Origin: Streptococcus sp. LYSM12
GTDB taxonomy: Bacteria > Bacillota > Bacilli > Lactobacillales > Streptococcaceae
DNA: 64,000 nt
NCBI RefSeq assembly: GCF_004569635.1
Contig: NZ_SPOZ01000016.1
Location: 1 to 64,000, forward strand
Reading direction: 5' to 3'
Both the position numbers and the translations under genes were made by a program. The stretch's first letter is position 1; every line of letters starts with the position of its first letter. This document shows, piece after piece, positions 11,193 to 20,264 of the stretch. Under the pieces are notes generated by a model. It was not told where the DNA came from. It ran no database searches and was given only the letters and a program-made list of their open reading frames with translations.

Positions 11193-11804
11193 ATGTCACG
11201 TTATACAGGACCATCTTGGAAACAAGCACGTCGTCTTGGTTTATCACTTACAGGTACAGGTAAAGAGCTTGCTCGTCGCAATTATGTACCAGGTCAACAT
11301 GGACCAAACAACCGTAGCAAGTTATCAGAATATGGCTTGCAGTTGGCTGAAAAGCAAAAACTTCGTTTTTCCTACGGTGTAGGTGAAAAACAATTCCGTA
11401 ACTTGTTCGTACAAGCTACTAAAATCAAAGGCGGAATCCTTGGTTTCAACTTCATGCTTCTTCTTGAGCGTCGTTTGGACAACGTTGTATACCGTTTAGG
11501 TCTTGCAACTACTCGTCGTCAAGCACGTCAATTTGTTAACCACGGTCATATCCTTGTTGACGGAAAACGCGTTGACATTCCTAGCTACCGTGTTGAAGTT
11601 GGTCAAGTGATTTCAGTTCGTGAGAAATCATTGAAAGTTCCTGCAATCCTTGAAGCTGTTGAAGCAACTCTTGGCCGTCCAGCATTCGTATCATTTGATG
11701 CTGACAAACTTGAAGGATCATTGACTCGCCTCCCAGAACGCGACGAAATCAATCCAGAAATTAACGAAGCACTTGTCGTTGAATTCTATAACAAAATGCT
11801 TTAA
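11193..11804 (+). CDS. rpsD: 30S ribosomal protein S4
   Basis: Primary 16S rRNA-binding protein that nucleates small-subunit assembly. [21 protein letters not shown] and the central S4 RNA-binding domain ([40 protein letters not shown]) are typical. The start is ATG 11193, with GGAGG 8 nt upstream, not the ATG at 11178, which lies in the Shine-Dalgarno region. 203 residues. It is a single-gene unit flanked by terminators. Confidence 0.97.
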   Translation: MSRYTGPSWKQARRLGLSLTGTGKELARRNYVPGQHGPNNRSKLSEYGLQLAEKQKLRFSYGVGEKQFRNLFVQATKIKGGILGFNFMLLLERRLDNVVYRLGLATTRRQARQFVNHGHILVDGKRVDIPSYRVEVGQVISVREKSLKVPAILEAVEATLGRPAFVSFDADKLEGSLTRLPERDEINPEINEALVVEFYNKML

Positions 11805-11822
11805 TTTCAAAGATTATCTTTC

Positions 11823-11849
11823 AAAAAGCCTACTTTGGTGGGCTTTTTT
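11823..11849 (+). terminator. rpsD terminator
   Basis: AAAAAGCCTAC and GTGGGCTTTTTT form an 11-bp stem with a 4-nt loop and a T-run. Confidence 0.85.
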
Positions 11850-11900
11850 GCTGCCATAAATACATCATTTCAGAGCGTCTTTGGTCTGTAGAAAAGTTGT

Positions 11901-12006
11901 TATAGTCATTTCGTTTACTTTTAGTACTAGGCAAGGAGCTGCAGGCTGTACTAGAGTACGGCAAAGCGAGTGAACGAAGGAACAAAAGATAAACGAAATG
12001 ACTATA
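11901..12006 (+). repeat. RUP-like repeat, copy C (106 bp)
   Basis: Complete element between TATA ends, with inverted termini TATAGTCATTTCGTTTA and its complement at the right. It shares its right-hand TATA with the next element, so the two are joined end to end. Confidence 0.88.
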
Positions 12007-12164
12007 TAGCCGTTTCGTTTATTTTTAGTACTAGGCAAGGAGTCGCAGGTAGTTGAAATAGTTGATAACTATTTCAAGTGACAGATAAGAAAAGTGTAAC
12101 TTTTCTCAATGGTACAGCAAGACGAGTGAACGAAGTAATAAAAAATAGAAACTAAATGACTATA
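12005..12164 (+). repeat. RUP-like repeat, long variant D (160 bp)
   Basis: Abuts copy C through a shared TA. It carries the same roughly 53-bp double-hairpin cassette as the long variant at 10702-10860, but in the opposite orientation on the chromosome. Confidence 0.87.
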
Positions 12165-12489
12165 TACTCGACCACCATCACCTTTTTCCGTCGTTTGTTC
12201 ATCTTGCGGGACCTCCCTTTTACCTTTTCGTTTAGAGGAGGCTAGCTTGGCCATTCTTATCTCCAATCTTTCACCATAGAGAGTTGCAAAAGTTCGTCAG
12301 ATGTTGATGGGTATAGAGTGGGGGATGAATGATTGCCTCATTTCAAGTAGCAGCCTATCCTGTTTGAGGAAAAGGTGGGCTTTAGGCAGTAAATTTCGGA
12401 TAGTTGATGTCTTTACTTATTTTTTGATGTCATCAATGGATACGGATAAAAGTCTAGATTCATTACTTGTGAAAAATTTTACAAAATTG
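12165..12489. other. Intergenic region, no gene seen
   Basis: No convincing coding frame, RNA or repeat between the RUP-like pair and the promoter of the fumarate-reductase-like gene. Confidence 0.5.
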
Positions 12490-12518
12490 TTGCAACTGTT
12501 TCTCAAATAGGGTACAAT
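12490..12518 (+). promoter_or_regulatory. Promoter of fumarate-reductase-like gene
   Basis: -35 TTGCAA (12490-12495), a spacer of exactly 17 bp, then -10 TACAAT (12513-12518), 36 nt before the start codon. Confidence 0.75.
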
Positions 12519-12553
12519 AGGACGGTAACCAAAAGAAAAGGAGACGGTTTATT

Positions 12554-14068
12554 ATGAAGAAGAGAGTTTGGCTAAGTGCCTTACTTAGTTTGCTTGCTGT
12601 AGTTTTTTTGATTGCTTGTGGAAGTAAAGCAACCAATACAGCAGAATCATCAATTTCTGCTTCATCTTCTAAAGAAGATGCAGTTTCAGGAGCATCAGAG
12701 AAGGTCTATACAGATCCAGCAGAATTGAAAGATAGCTATGATGTTGTCATCATCGGTTCAGGTGGTGCAGGTATGGCTGCAGGAGTTTCTGCCCATGATG
12801 CAGGAGCGAGTGTAGCTATTTTTGAGAAAATGGGAGAAGTCGGAGGTAATACTGCGAAGTCCTCAGCAGGTATGAATGCCTCTCAAACAAAATTCCAAGA
12901 TAAAGAAGGAATCAAAGATTCAAACGATAAGTTCTATGAAGAAACCCTTAAGGGTGGTGGCGGAACAAACAACCCAGAGTTGCTTCGCTACTTGGTAGAT
13001 AACTCTGCTTCTGCGATTGACTGGTTGGATGGAATGGGAATTACCCTCAGCAATATTACAACCACTGGTGGTATGAGTGAAAAGCGTACTCACCGCCCAG
13101 CAGACGGTTCAGCCGTTGGTGGTTACCTTGTAACAGGTCTTTACCACAACTTGGTAGAGCGTAAAATTCCAATGTTTGTCAATGCAGATGTGACAAATCT
13201 TGAGGAAAAAGACGGCAAGATTTCAGGGATTGAAGTAGTAATTGACGGCAAAACCAAAAAAGTTGCAGCAAAAGCAGTTGTAATTGCAACGGGTGGTTTT
13301 GGTGCTGACTTAGATAAGGTTGCACAGTTGAATCCAAAATTAAAGGGTTACGTCACAACAAACCAGCCGGGATCAACTGGTGACGGTATTGCCCTTGCAG
13401 AAGCAAAAGGTGCCGCAACAGTTGACATGGAACAAATCCAAATTCACCCAACTGTAGAACAAGAAAAATCTTACTTGATTACAGAAGCAATTCGTGGTGA
13501 GGGTGCTATCTTGGTTAACTCAAAAGGTGAGCGTTTCTTTAATGAATTGGAAACTCGTGATAAGGTTTCTGCAGCAATCAATAGTTTAGAGCCAAATTAC
13601 GCTTATGTAGTCTTTGATTCAGCCTTGAAAGATCGTGTAAAGGCTATCGCTCAATATGAGAAAAAAGGTCTTGTGAAATCAGGTGATACGGCAGCAGATC
13701 TTGCAAAAGCTATCGATGTTCCAGCAGACGCTTTGCAAACAACCTTGGATACATGGAACAAGGCTGTTGCAGATAAAAACGATTCAGCTTTCGGTCGCTC
13801 AAGTGGTATGGATCATGCTCTAGATACAGCTCCTTACTATGCAATCAAAATTGCACCAGGGGTACACCATACAATGGGTGGTCTTAAAATCAATACCAAT
13901 ACAGAAGTATTGAATAAAGAAGGTCAAGTAATCTCTGGTCTTTACGCAGCAGGTGAAGTTACAGGAGGTGTTCATGGGAACAACCGTATCGGTGGTAACG
14001 CTGTTGCAGATATTATCGTATTTGGTCGTCAAGCAGGTGAACAATCTGCCAAATTTGTGAAACAATAA
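12554..14068 (+). CDS. Flavocytochrome-c-type fumarate reductase flavoprotein, lipoprotein
   Basis: Secreted, lipid-anchored FAD enzyme predicted to reduce fumarate or a related unsaturated acid outside the cell. A signal peptide with lipobox LIAC ends near Cys22, followed by a Ser/Ala-rich linker. The FAD-binding start VVIIGSGGAGMAAGVSA is near residue 68. The family blocks HTMGGLKINTNTEVL and GLYAAGEVTGGVHGNNRIGGNAVADI are at the C-terminus. No FMN-binding or heme domain is attached, so electrons must come from another protein. In Listeria similar secreted reductases belong to flavin-based extracellular electron transfer; that link is inference. 504 residues, single gene with its own promoter and terminator. 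Confidence 0.85.
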   Translation: MKKRVWLSALLSLLAVVFLIACGSKATNTAESSISASSSKEDAVSGASEKVYTDPAELKDSYDVVIIGSGGAGMAAGVSAHDAGASVAIFEKMGEVGGNTAKSSAGMNASQTKFQDKEGIKDSNDKFYEETLKGGGGTNNPELLRYLVDNSASAIDWLDGMGITLSNITTTGGMSEKRTHRPADGSAVGGYLVTGLYHNLVERKIPMFVNADVTNLEEKDGKISGIEVVIDGKTKKVAAKAVVIATGGFGADLDKVAQLNPKLKGYVTTNQPGSTGDGIALAEAKGAATVDMEQIQIHPTVEQEKSYLITEAIRGEGAILVNSKGERFFNELETRDKVSAAINSLEPNYAYVVFDSALKDRVKAIAQYEKKGLVKSGDTAADLAKAIDVPADALQTTLDTWNKAVADKNDSAFGRSSGMDHALDTAPYYAIKIAPGVHHTMGGLKINTNTEVLNKEGQVISGLYAAGEVTGGVHGNNRIGGNAVADIIVFGRQAGEQSAKFVKQ

Positions 14069-14075
14069 TCTATGA

Positions 14076-14112
14076 AGAAGCTGAGGGAGCGATACCCTTA
14101 GCTTCTTATTTT
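14076..14112 (+). terminator. Terminator after fumarate-reductase-like gene
   Basis: AGAAGCTGAGGG and CCCTTAGCTTCT form a 12-bp stem (one G-T pair), followed by ATTTTTAT. Confidence 0.8.
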
Positions 14113-14321
14113 TATAGTTAGTCATCAATTAACTGCCGTTATCCCTACCGCTCGTTGCTTATCCCTGTAAAAAAGAAAATGTGAATGCCGATACCAAGGA
14201 AATAGAAGATTGTTCGGAGGATAAACAAACCTACTGGTCGAATTCTGAAAGGAAAAGCTGTGATTGCTTTGGGTAGAAACGTCATTGGTGATGTATTGCA
14301 ACCCTTTAAGAAATAAGAGAG

Positions 14322-14427
14322 TATAGTCATTTCGTTTATCTTTGATTACTTCGTTCACTCGCATTGCCGTACTCCAGTACAGCCTGCAGCTCCTTTCCTA
14401 GTACTAAAAGTAAACTAAAAGACCATA
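14322..14427 (-). repeat. RUP-like repeat, copy E (106 bp)
   Basis: Complete element with TATA ends in reverse orientation. A weak hydrophobic reading frame on the minus strand (14145-14330) runs into it and may be a gene fragment fused to the element; I do not call it a gene. Confidence 0.83.
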
Positions 14428-14451
14428 AAAATAAGGATAGAAAACTCTTTG

Positions 14452-14492
14452 TATCCACAAGTTATCCACAGATTGTGGATAACTTGTGGATA
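14452..14492. promoter_or_regulatory. Palindromic cluster of four DnaA boxes
   Basis: A perfect inverted repeat: TATCCACAAGTTATCCACA, a GAT spacer, then its exact reverse complement. It contains two consensus DnaA boxes TTATCCACA (14462-14470, and 14474-14482 on the other strand) plus two outer boxes one mismatch away (GTATCCACA 14451-14459 and its partner 14486-14494). No T-run follows and no dnaA or dnaN gene is nearby, so it is neither an ordinary terminator nor a standard oriC. Confidence 0.75.
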
Positions 14493-14783
14493 GCGTGTAA
14501 GGGAAGTGATGAGTCTTGAGCTATTAAAGATTTTTGTGGGACAAGTAAACCTGCCATTTTTTAGTCGGGAATCTGCAGGAGGTAAATGGACACACACTTC
14601 AGTAGGTAGGGATGGATATGCCGACTGTTCAAAAGAGAATGGGAAATTATTTCGCAACTAATTAAGTGAGAATTTCTATAGAGGATTTGTAAGTATTAAC
14701 GGATATTTGATCATAAATGTTGGTCAAATATGGAGCTTCTTTCGTGTTAAACAAAGTTATCAACAGCAACTTTCCTAAAATTG
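14493..14783. other. Intergenic region, no gene seen
   Basis: AT-rich. It contains one further near-DnaA box (TTATCAACA near 14757). No coding frame is convincing. Confidence 0.4.
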
Positions 14784-14792
14784 TGGTAAAAT
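14784..14792 (+). promoter_or_regulatory. Extended -10 promoter for glycosyltransferase gene
   Basis: TGGTAAAAT, 55 nt before the start of the GT2 gene. No clear -35. Confidence 0.5.
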
Positions 14793-14846
14793 AATAAAAA
14801 ATTTGTCAGCTGAAACTGGCAAATAGTCGTTGATAGGGAGTAGGAG

Positions 14847-15860
14847 ATGACCTTATTAAGTATTGCAATTCCAAGCTATAATGCAGAAGCATACCTACAG
14901 TATGCAGTGACATCACTGGTCGTGGGTGGCGATCAGGTAGAAATTTTAATTATCAATGATGGCTCAAGCGACAGTACACAAGAAATCGCTGAGCAGCTGG
15001 CTGCTAAGTATGCCAATGTCCGGGTCATTGAGCAAGAAAATAGGGGGCATGGTGGTGCGGTCAATACAGGCATTCAGGAAGCCCAGGGACGCTATTTCAA
15101 GGTGGTAGACAGCGACGACTGGGTGGATACCAGAGCCTATCTTAAGATCATTGAAACCTTAGCCAGTTTAGAAGAACACGGGCAGTTAGTTGATGCTTTC
15201 ATTTCAAATTTTGTCTATGAAAAAGAAGGACAATCTCGCAAAAAAAGCATGGATTATCAGAATGTCCTACCGACGAACCGGATTTTTACATGGGATGATA
15301 TCGGTACTTTTTCAAAGGGTCAATATATGATGATGCACTCGCTCATTTATCGTACAGACTTGTTGAGAGAAGTAAATTTGGTCCTACCAGAGCATACCTT
15401 TTATGTAGACAATATTTTCGTCTTTACCCCATTGCAAGCAGTTGAGACAATGTATTATCTACCAGTGGATTTTTATCGTTATTTTATCGGTCGAAATGAC
15501 CAATCGGTCAATGAATCAGTTATGATTAAGCGAATTGATCAACAGCTCAAAGTCAACCGGATTTTGGTGGATAGTTTGGATTTGAATGCGATTCACCAGC
15601 CCGATTTGCGTAGCTATTTACTCAATCATGTGGAAATTACGACCATCATTTCTTGTGCTTTGCTCAATCGAGGTGGAACGGCTGAGCATATGATGAAAAA
15701 GCAGGAATTGTGGCAGTATATTCAAGAACACAACCCAGCCCTCTTTAAGATTGTTCGTAGCGGGTTACTAGGACAGTTGACCAACTTATACGGCTATCCA
15801 GGACGGAAGATTTCAAATGCTGTTTACAAGATTGCAAAGAGTATTTACGGATTTAATTGA
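14847..15860 (+). CDS. Family 2 glycosyltransferase
   Basis: Nucleotide-sugar-dependent glycosyltransferase, probably acting on a surface polysaccharide or lipid at the cytoplasmic face; the substrate is unknown. The GT-A fold start LSIAIPSYNAEAYLQYAV, the nucleotide-binding stretch ILIINDGSSDSTQEIAE and the metal-binding DSDDW (after YFKVV, about residues 90-95) are clear. There is no transmembrane segment. 337 residues. It is followed after 12 nt by an aldo/keto reductase gene, so the two probably form one operon. Confidence 0.85.
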   Translation: MTLLSIAIPSYNAEAYLQYAVTSLVVGGDQVEILIINDGSSDSTQEIAEQLAAKYANVRVIEQENRGHGGAVNTGIQEAQGRYFKVVDSDDWVDTRAYLKIIETLASLEEHGQLVDAFISNFVYEKEGQSRKKSMDYQNVLPTNRIFTWDDIGTFSKGQYMMMHSLIYRTDLLREVNLVLPEHTFYVDNIFVFTPLQAVETMYYLPVDFYRYFIGRNDQSVNESVMIKRIDQQLKVNRILVDSLDLNAIHQPDLRSYLLNHVEITTIISCALLNRGGTAEHMMKKQELWQYIQEHNPALFKIVRSGLLGQLTNLYGYPGRKISNAVYKIAKSIYGFN

Positions 15861-15872
15861 TAGGAGATAATC

Positions 15873-16784
15873 GTGCAAGAATTAGGAAAGACAGGTCTAG
15901 GGGTATCACGGATCGCCTTAGGTTGTATGCGTATGGCGAGCTTAGACGACAAAGCAGCGCAGGCAGTTGTAGAAACAGCCTTGGAACAAGGTATTACCTT
16001 TTTTGATCATGCTGATATTTATGGCGGTGGTGCATCAGAACGCCGATTTGCAATGGCTATGAAAGGGTTAAAAGTAGACCGTGAAGCTATCATGCTCCAG
16101 TCCAAGTGTGGCATTCGTAAAGGGTACTTTGATTTTTCAAAAGAACACATTGTAGCTTCTGTAGATGCGATTCTCTCGCGCTTAGAAACAGATTATCTGG
16201 ATGTCCTAGCTCTGCATCGTCCAGATGCTTTAATGGAACCAGAAGAAGTAGCAGAGGCTTTTTCAGAATTAAAAGCAGCAGGAAAAGTTCGCTATTTTGG
16301 TGTCAGCAATCAAAATACCTACCAGATTGAGTTACTCCAATCCTATCTGTCAGAACCCTTGGTGGTCAACCAGTTGCAGTTGTCACCTGTCCACACTCCA
16401 CTGATTGATGCAGGCTTGCACGTCAATATGAAAGAAGCAGCTGCAATAGTTCGAGATGGTAGTGTCCTAGATTATTGTAGATTGAAAAAAATGACCATTC
16501 AGGCTTGGTCACCGTTTCTGATTGATTTACAAAAAGGGACTTTTATGAATCATCCAGACTATGGTCGACTAAATCAGACCATAAGTCGCTTGGCAGATCA
16601 ATACCATGTTTCACGTGAAGCAATCGTTGTCGCTTGGATTATGCGTCACCCCGCCAAGATTCAGACAGTTGTAGGTTCGATGAATCCAGCGCGGTTAGAA
16701 AAGATTGCAGAAGCAGAAAAGATAGTGCTCACTCGAGCAGAATGGTATGAGATTTACACTAGCGCAGGAAATAGTTTACCTTAA
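15873..16784 (+). CDS. Aldo/keto reductase (YdhF-like)
   Basis: NADPH-dependent oxidoreductase of the AKR superfamily; the substrate cannot be told. The family signature TFFDHADIYGGG contains the catalytic Asp and Tyr, with Lys in MLQSKCG and His in LALHRPD. The C-terminal cofactor-binding block includes VVGSMNPARLEKI. The start is GTG 15873, with GGAG 6 nt upstream. 303 residues, full length. Confidence 0.87.
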   Translation: MQELGKTGLGVSRIALGCMRMASLDDKAAQAVVETALEQGITFFDHADIYGGGASERRFAMAMKGLKVDREAIMLQSKCGIRKGYFDFSKEHIVASVDAILSRLETDYLDVLALHRPDALMEPEEVAEAFSELKAAGKVRYFGVSNQNTYQIELLQSYLSEPLVVNQLQLSPVHTPLIDAGLHVNMKEAAAIVRDGSVLDYCRLKKMTIQAWSPFLIDLQKGTFMNHPDYGRLNQTISRLADQYHVSREAIVVAWIMRHPAKIQTVVGSMNPARLEKIAEAEKIVLTRAEWYEIYTSAGNSLP

Positions 16785-16800
16785 ACAAGCCTATAATAAG

Positions 16801-16831
16801 AGGAGCGAGACCAAGGCTTTTAGCTCCTTTT
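16801..16831 (+). terminator. Possible terminator after aldo/keto reductase
   Basis: AGGAGC and GCTCCT form a short stem with a 16-nt loop, followed by TTTTC. Weaker than the other terminators here. Confidence 0.4.
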
Positions 16832-16891
16832 CTATCGAGCAAGGATTTTCGAGAAAATTCACTCGAATTGTTCCCGATTTACCTGCTTTTG

Positions 16892-16900
16892 TGATAGAAT
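16892..16900 (+). promoter_or_regulatory. Extended -10 promoter of aspS
   Basis: TGATAGAAT, 86 nt upstream of aspS. No T-box structure is recognised in the short leader. Confidence 0.5.
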
Positions 16901-16985
16901 AGTTAGGGTATAAACTAGGAATAGATGGAATGCGGAGGTGTCTAGTTTTCACTTCGGTTTTCCAAACTATCAAAGAGAGGAAAAT

Positions 16986-18737
16986 ATGAAACGTTCGATG
17001 TATGCAGGATGTGTTCGGAAAGAACATATGGGTCAGGAACTTACTTTGAAAGGCTGGGTTAGTCGTCGTCGTGACTTGGGTGGCTTGATTTTCATTGATT
17101 TGCGAGATCGTGAAGGAATCATGCAGTTGGTCATCAATCCCGAAATTGTATCAAAGGATTTGATGATACAAGCTGAGAAGGTGCGGAGTGAATTTGTCCT
17201 TGAAGTAACAGGTCAAGTTGTAGCGCGCGAACAGGCAAACTCTGCTCTACCAACAGGTGAAGTGGAGTTGCAAGTGTCTAACCTAACAATTTTAAATACA
17301 GCTAAAACAACACCGTTTGAAATCAAGGATGGAATTGAAGCGAGCGATGATACCCGTCTTCGTTACCGTTATTTGGATCTGCGTCGTCCTGAGATGCTCG
17401 CCAATTTTAAATTGCGAGCTGCGGTAACACATAGCATTCGAAATTACCTGGATGAACTTGAATTTATCGATGTAGAAACACCGATGTTAACCAAGTCCAC
17501 ACCTGAGGGAGCACGTGATTATTTGGTGCCAAGTCGTGTCAACAAGGGGCATTTTTATGCCTTGCCACAAAGCCCACAGATTACCAAGCAGTTGCTGATG
17601 AATGCGGGTTTTGATCGCTACTACCAAATCGTGAAATGCTTCCGTGATGAGGATTTGCGAGGGGATCGTCAACCCGAGTTTACACAAGTTGACTTGGAAA
17701 CCTCATTTTTGTCTGAACAAGAAATTCAAGATCTAGTAGAGGGGTTACTTGCCCGTGTTCTGAAAGAAACCAAGGCAATAGAGGTGAGCTTGCCGTTCCC
17801 GCGTATGAGTTACGACCATGCCATGAATACCTACGGAAGCGATAAGCCGGATACCCGTTTTGATATGTTCTTGCAAGATTTGACACATCTTGTCAAGGAT
17901 GTTGACTTCAAAGTCTTTTCGGAAGCGATGGCTGTCAAAGCGATTGTTGTCAAAGATGCTGCAGATACCTATTCACGAAAAGATATTGATAAATTAACGG
18001 ATTATGCCAAACAATTTGGAGCAAAAGGTCTAGCCTGGATTAAAGTTGTAAACGGAGAGTTGACAGGTCCGATTGCTAAATTCTTGACAGATATTGCAAG
18101 TAAGTTGACAGATACTTTACAGTTGTTAGATAATGATTTAGTCTTGTTTGTCGCGGATGAATTAGAAGTTGTAAACAATACCCTTGGAGCTCTTCGGACT
18201 CGTCTTGCAAAGGAACGAGGTCTGATTGACGAAAGCAAGTTTAATTTCCTTTGGATTGTTGATTGGCCGATGTTTGAATGGTCGGAAGAAGAGGGTCGCT
18301 TTATGAGCGCTCACCATCCATTTACACTTCCGACAGAAGAATCAGCTCATCACCTGGAGGGTGATTTGGCAAGTGTTCGTGCAGTTGCTTACGATATTGT
18401 CTTAAATGGTTATGAGTTGGGTGGAGGAAGCCTGCGAATCAATCAAAAAGATATGCAGGAGCGCATGTTTAAAGCACTTGGCTTTAACGCTGAACAAGCT
18501 CATGAACAATTTGGTTTCCTTTTGGAAGCCATGGACTATGGTTTTCCGCCACATGGTGGGCTAGCGCTTGGTTTGGATCGCTTAGTGATGCTCTTAGCAG
18601 GTAAGGATAATATTCGTGAAGTTATTGCCTTTCCTAAGAATAACAAGGCCAGCGACCCGATGACCCAAGCCCCAAGTATGGTGGCTGATAGCCAATTAGA
18701 AGAATTAGCACTTCATATCCAAACAACTAATGAATAG
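16986..18737 (+). CDS. aspS: Aspartyl-tRNA synthetase
   Basis: Class II synthetase charging tRNA-Asp. It has an N-terminal OB-fold anticodon-binding domain ([22 protein letters not shown]), class II motif 2 ([18 protein letters not shown]) and motif 3 ([16 protein letters not shown]). The bacterial insertion domain is present between motifs 2 and 3. The start is ATG 16986, with AGAGG 5 nt away, rather than 16938; this gives 583 residues, normal. In many streptococci hisS lies just upstream; here that place is taken by the aldo/keto reductase. Confidence 0.97.
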   Translation: MKRSMYAGCVRKEHMGQELTLKGWVSRRRDLGGLIFIDLRDREGIMQLVINPEIVSKDLMIQAEKVRSEFVLEVTGQVVAREQANSALPTGEVELQVSNLTILNTAKTTPFEIKDGIEASDDTRLRYRYLDLRRPEMLANFKLRAAVTHSIRNYLDELEFIDVETPMLTKSTPEGARDYLVPSRVNKGHFYALPQSPQITKQLLMNAGFDRYYQIVKCFRDEDLRGDRQPEFTQVDLETSFLSEQEIQDLVEGLLARVLKETKAIEVSLPFPRMSYDHAMNTYGSDKPDTRFDMFLQDLTHLVKDVDFKVFSEAMAVKAIVVKDAADTYSRKDIDKLTDYAKQFGAKGLAWIKVVNGELTGPIAKFLTDIASKLTDTLQLLDNDLVLFVADELEVVNNTLGALRTRLAKERGLIDESKFNFLWIVDWPMFEWSEEEGRFMSAHHPFTLPTEESAHHLEGDLASVRAVAYDIVLNGYELGGGSLRINQKDMQERMFKALGFNAEQAHEQFGFLLEAMDYGFPPHGGLALGLDRLVMLLAGKDNIREVIAFPKNNKASDPMTQAPSMVADSQLEELALHIQTTNE

Positions 18738-19665
18738 GTATTTTAGAAAACTTCGAATTCAGTTTTTGAGAAGGGCTAGACGGAATCGTTTTTGGTCTGT
18801 TATCTCAAGTGTTTCACGGGAGAGGTATGCCGAGCGTATCTCAGGCTCCATTATCTACGGGATTTTGTCCAGTATAGCCGTTAACTTCTTTTTTCAGTCG
18901 GGAAATGTTTACTCGTCAGGGGTGACAGGAATTGCGCAGATTATTTCTGCTATTTCTGTCACCTATTGGGGGGTTAAAATTCCCCTTGCGCTGGTTTACT
19001 ACGGCTTGAACCTCCCCTTGCTCATCATTGCTTGGTATAAGATTGGTAATAAATTTACTATTTTTACCTTTATCACGGTTACCTTTAGCTCTTTCTTTAT
19101 CCAGTTTATGCCTCATATTACCTTGACGACAGATCCAATAGTCAATGCGATTTTTGGAGGTCTTATGTTGGGAACAGGGATTGGATTTGCCCTCCGTAAC
19201 AACGTGTCAAGCGGTGGAACGGACATCGTCAGCATCTTGATTCGGAAAAAGACAGGACGTCAGGTAGGGAGTACTTCTTTCATTATCAATGTCTTGATTA
19301 TGTTTGTAGCAGGTATTACCTTTGGCTGGAAATATGCTCTTTATTCCATGATCTCCCTCTTTGTGTGTAGCCAGATGACGGATGTGATTTATGTCAAGCA
19401 AAAACGTATGCAGGCTATGATTATCACCAGTCATCCCAATCGTGTCATTAAGATGATTCAAAAGAAATTGCACCGGGGCGTTACCATTATCAACGGTGCA
19501 GAGGGTGCCTACAATCATGAACAAAAGACCGTCTTGATTACCATTATCACGCGAGCTGAATTTAATGATTTTAAGAGCATTATGAAAAAGACAGATAAGA
19601 CCGCCTTTGTATCTGTCGCAGATAATGTCAATATTATTGGACGCTTTGTAGAAGCTGATGAATAG
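18730..19665 (+). CDS. YitT family membrane protein
   Basis: Membrane protein of the YitT family, five to six predicted helices followed by a cytoplasmic DUF2179-type domain ([32 protein letters not shown] and onward). The function is not established. A 40-residue basic N-terminus precedes the first helix. Its ATG overlaps the aspS stop by 8 nt, so translation is probably coupled. 311 residues. A long hairpin follows that doubles as the nrdI control region. Confidence 0.83.
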   Translation: MNRYFRKLRIQFLRRARRNRFWSVISSVSRERYAERISGSIIYGILSSIAVNFFFQSGNVYSSGVTGIAQIISAISVTYWGVKIPLALVYYGLNLPLLIIAWYKIGNKFTIFTFITVTFSSFFIQFMPHITLTTDPIVNAIFGGLMLGTGIGFALRNNVSSGGTDIVSILIRKKTGRQVGSTSFIINVLIMFVAGITFGWKYALYSMISLFVCSQMTDVIYVKQKRMQAMIITSHPNRVIKMIQKKLHRGVTIINGAEGAYNHEQKTVLITIITRAEFNDFKSIMKKTDKTAFVSVADNVNIIGRFVEADE

Positions 19666-19683
19666 TGAGATGTTAGCTATAAA

Positions 19684-19739
19684 TTGACAAACACAACATA
19701 TAGATTATATAATGGTATATGTAATCTATATGTTGTGTT
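19684..19739 (+). promoter_or_regulatory. nrdI promoter with paired NrdR boxes in a perfect inverted repeat
   Basis: -35 TTGACA (19684-19689), an 18-bp spacer, then -10 TATAAT (19708-19713). The spacer is the first arm AACACAACATATAGATTA of an inverted repeat whose second arm is at 19722-19739, just after the -10. Each arm holds a 13/16 match to the NrdR box ACACWATATATWGTGT (19691-19706 and 19723-19738). Box centres are 32 bp apart, about three helical turns, the spacing known for NrdR. The arms plus the following T7 also make a terminator for the upstream yitT transcript. Confidence 0.75.
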
Positions 19740-19757
19740 TTTTTGAATGGAGAAGAG

Positions 19758-20207
19758 ATGAAGAAAGTATATCTTGTTTATATCAGTTTGAGTGGAAATA
19801 CGGAAAGTTTTGTGAAACGCTTGACAACCTTTTTACAGTTTCAGTCCGATCTGCAGGTGGAGCAGGTTCATGTGAAGGACTTGGTCAAACAGGACATTCC
19901 ATTTTATGAACTTGATGCACCTTTTGTGGCTTTTTTACCGACCTATTTAGAGGGTGGAAATGGTGTAGATAATGGTGACGTTGAGATTCTAACGACACCG
20001 TTGGGGGATTTTATTGCTTATGGCAACAATGTGGCGAAATGTCTCGGTGTTGTTGGATCTGGCAACCGTAATTTTAATAACCAATACTGTCTAACAGCTA
20101 AGCAATATGCTGAACGCTTTGGCTTTTCAGTCCTTGATAATTTTGAACTCCGTGGTCTTACGAATGATATTGAGCGGGTAGGGAAAAAGATTATAGACTT
20201 GGTCTAG
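19758..20207 (+). CDS. nrdI: NrdI, flavodoxin-like activator of class Ib ribonucleotide reductase
   Basis: Flavodoxin that supplies the oxidant for assembling the dimanganese-tyrosyl radical cofactor of NrdF. The FMN phosphate loop is [15 protein letters not shown] near residues 8-22, and the characteristic [18 protein letters not shown] block is present. The start is ATG 19758, with GGAG 5 nt upstream, rather than TTG 19743; 149 residues. It stands alone; nrdE and nrdF are not in this window. The NrdR boxes in its promoter imply repression when dATP/ATP is high. Confidence 0.92.
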   Translation: MKKVYLVYISLSGNTESFVKRLTTFLQFQSDLQVEQVHVKDLVKQDIPFYELDAPFVAFLPTYLEGGNGVDNGDVEILTTPLGDFIAYGNNVAKCLGVVGSGNRNFNNQYCLTAKQYAERFGFSVLDNFELRGLTNDIERVGKKIIDLV

Positions 20208-20218
20208 TGCGGCGAGAT

Positions 20219-20258
20219 AAAAAACTCAAATCAGTTGAATACTGGTTTGAGTTTTTTT
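20219..20258. terminator. Bidirectional terminator between nrdI and pulA
   Basis: AAAAAACTCAAATCAG and CTGGTTTGAGTTTTTT form a 16-bp stem with a 7-nt loop. It serves the converging genes on both sides. Confidence 0.88.
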
Positions 20259-20264
20259 GGATTA

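Noticed and set aside
12301..12510. Open frame of 69 codons upstream of the fumarate-reductase-like gene
   Set aside because: No ribosome-binding site, runs through that gene's promoter, and has no recognisable protein character.
14125..14364. Minus-strand frames between the fumarate-reductase-like gene and the DnaA-box palindrome
   Set aside because: Two overlapping frames with no start signals, both running into a RUP-like element; at best a decayed gene.
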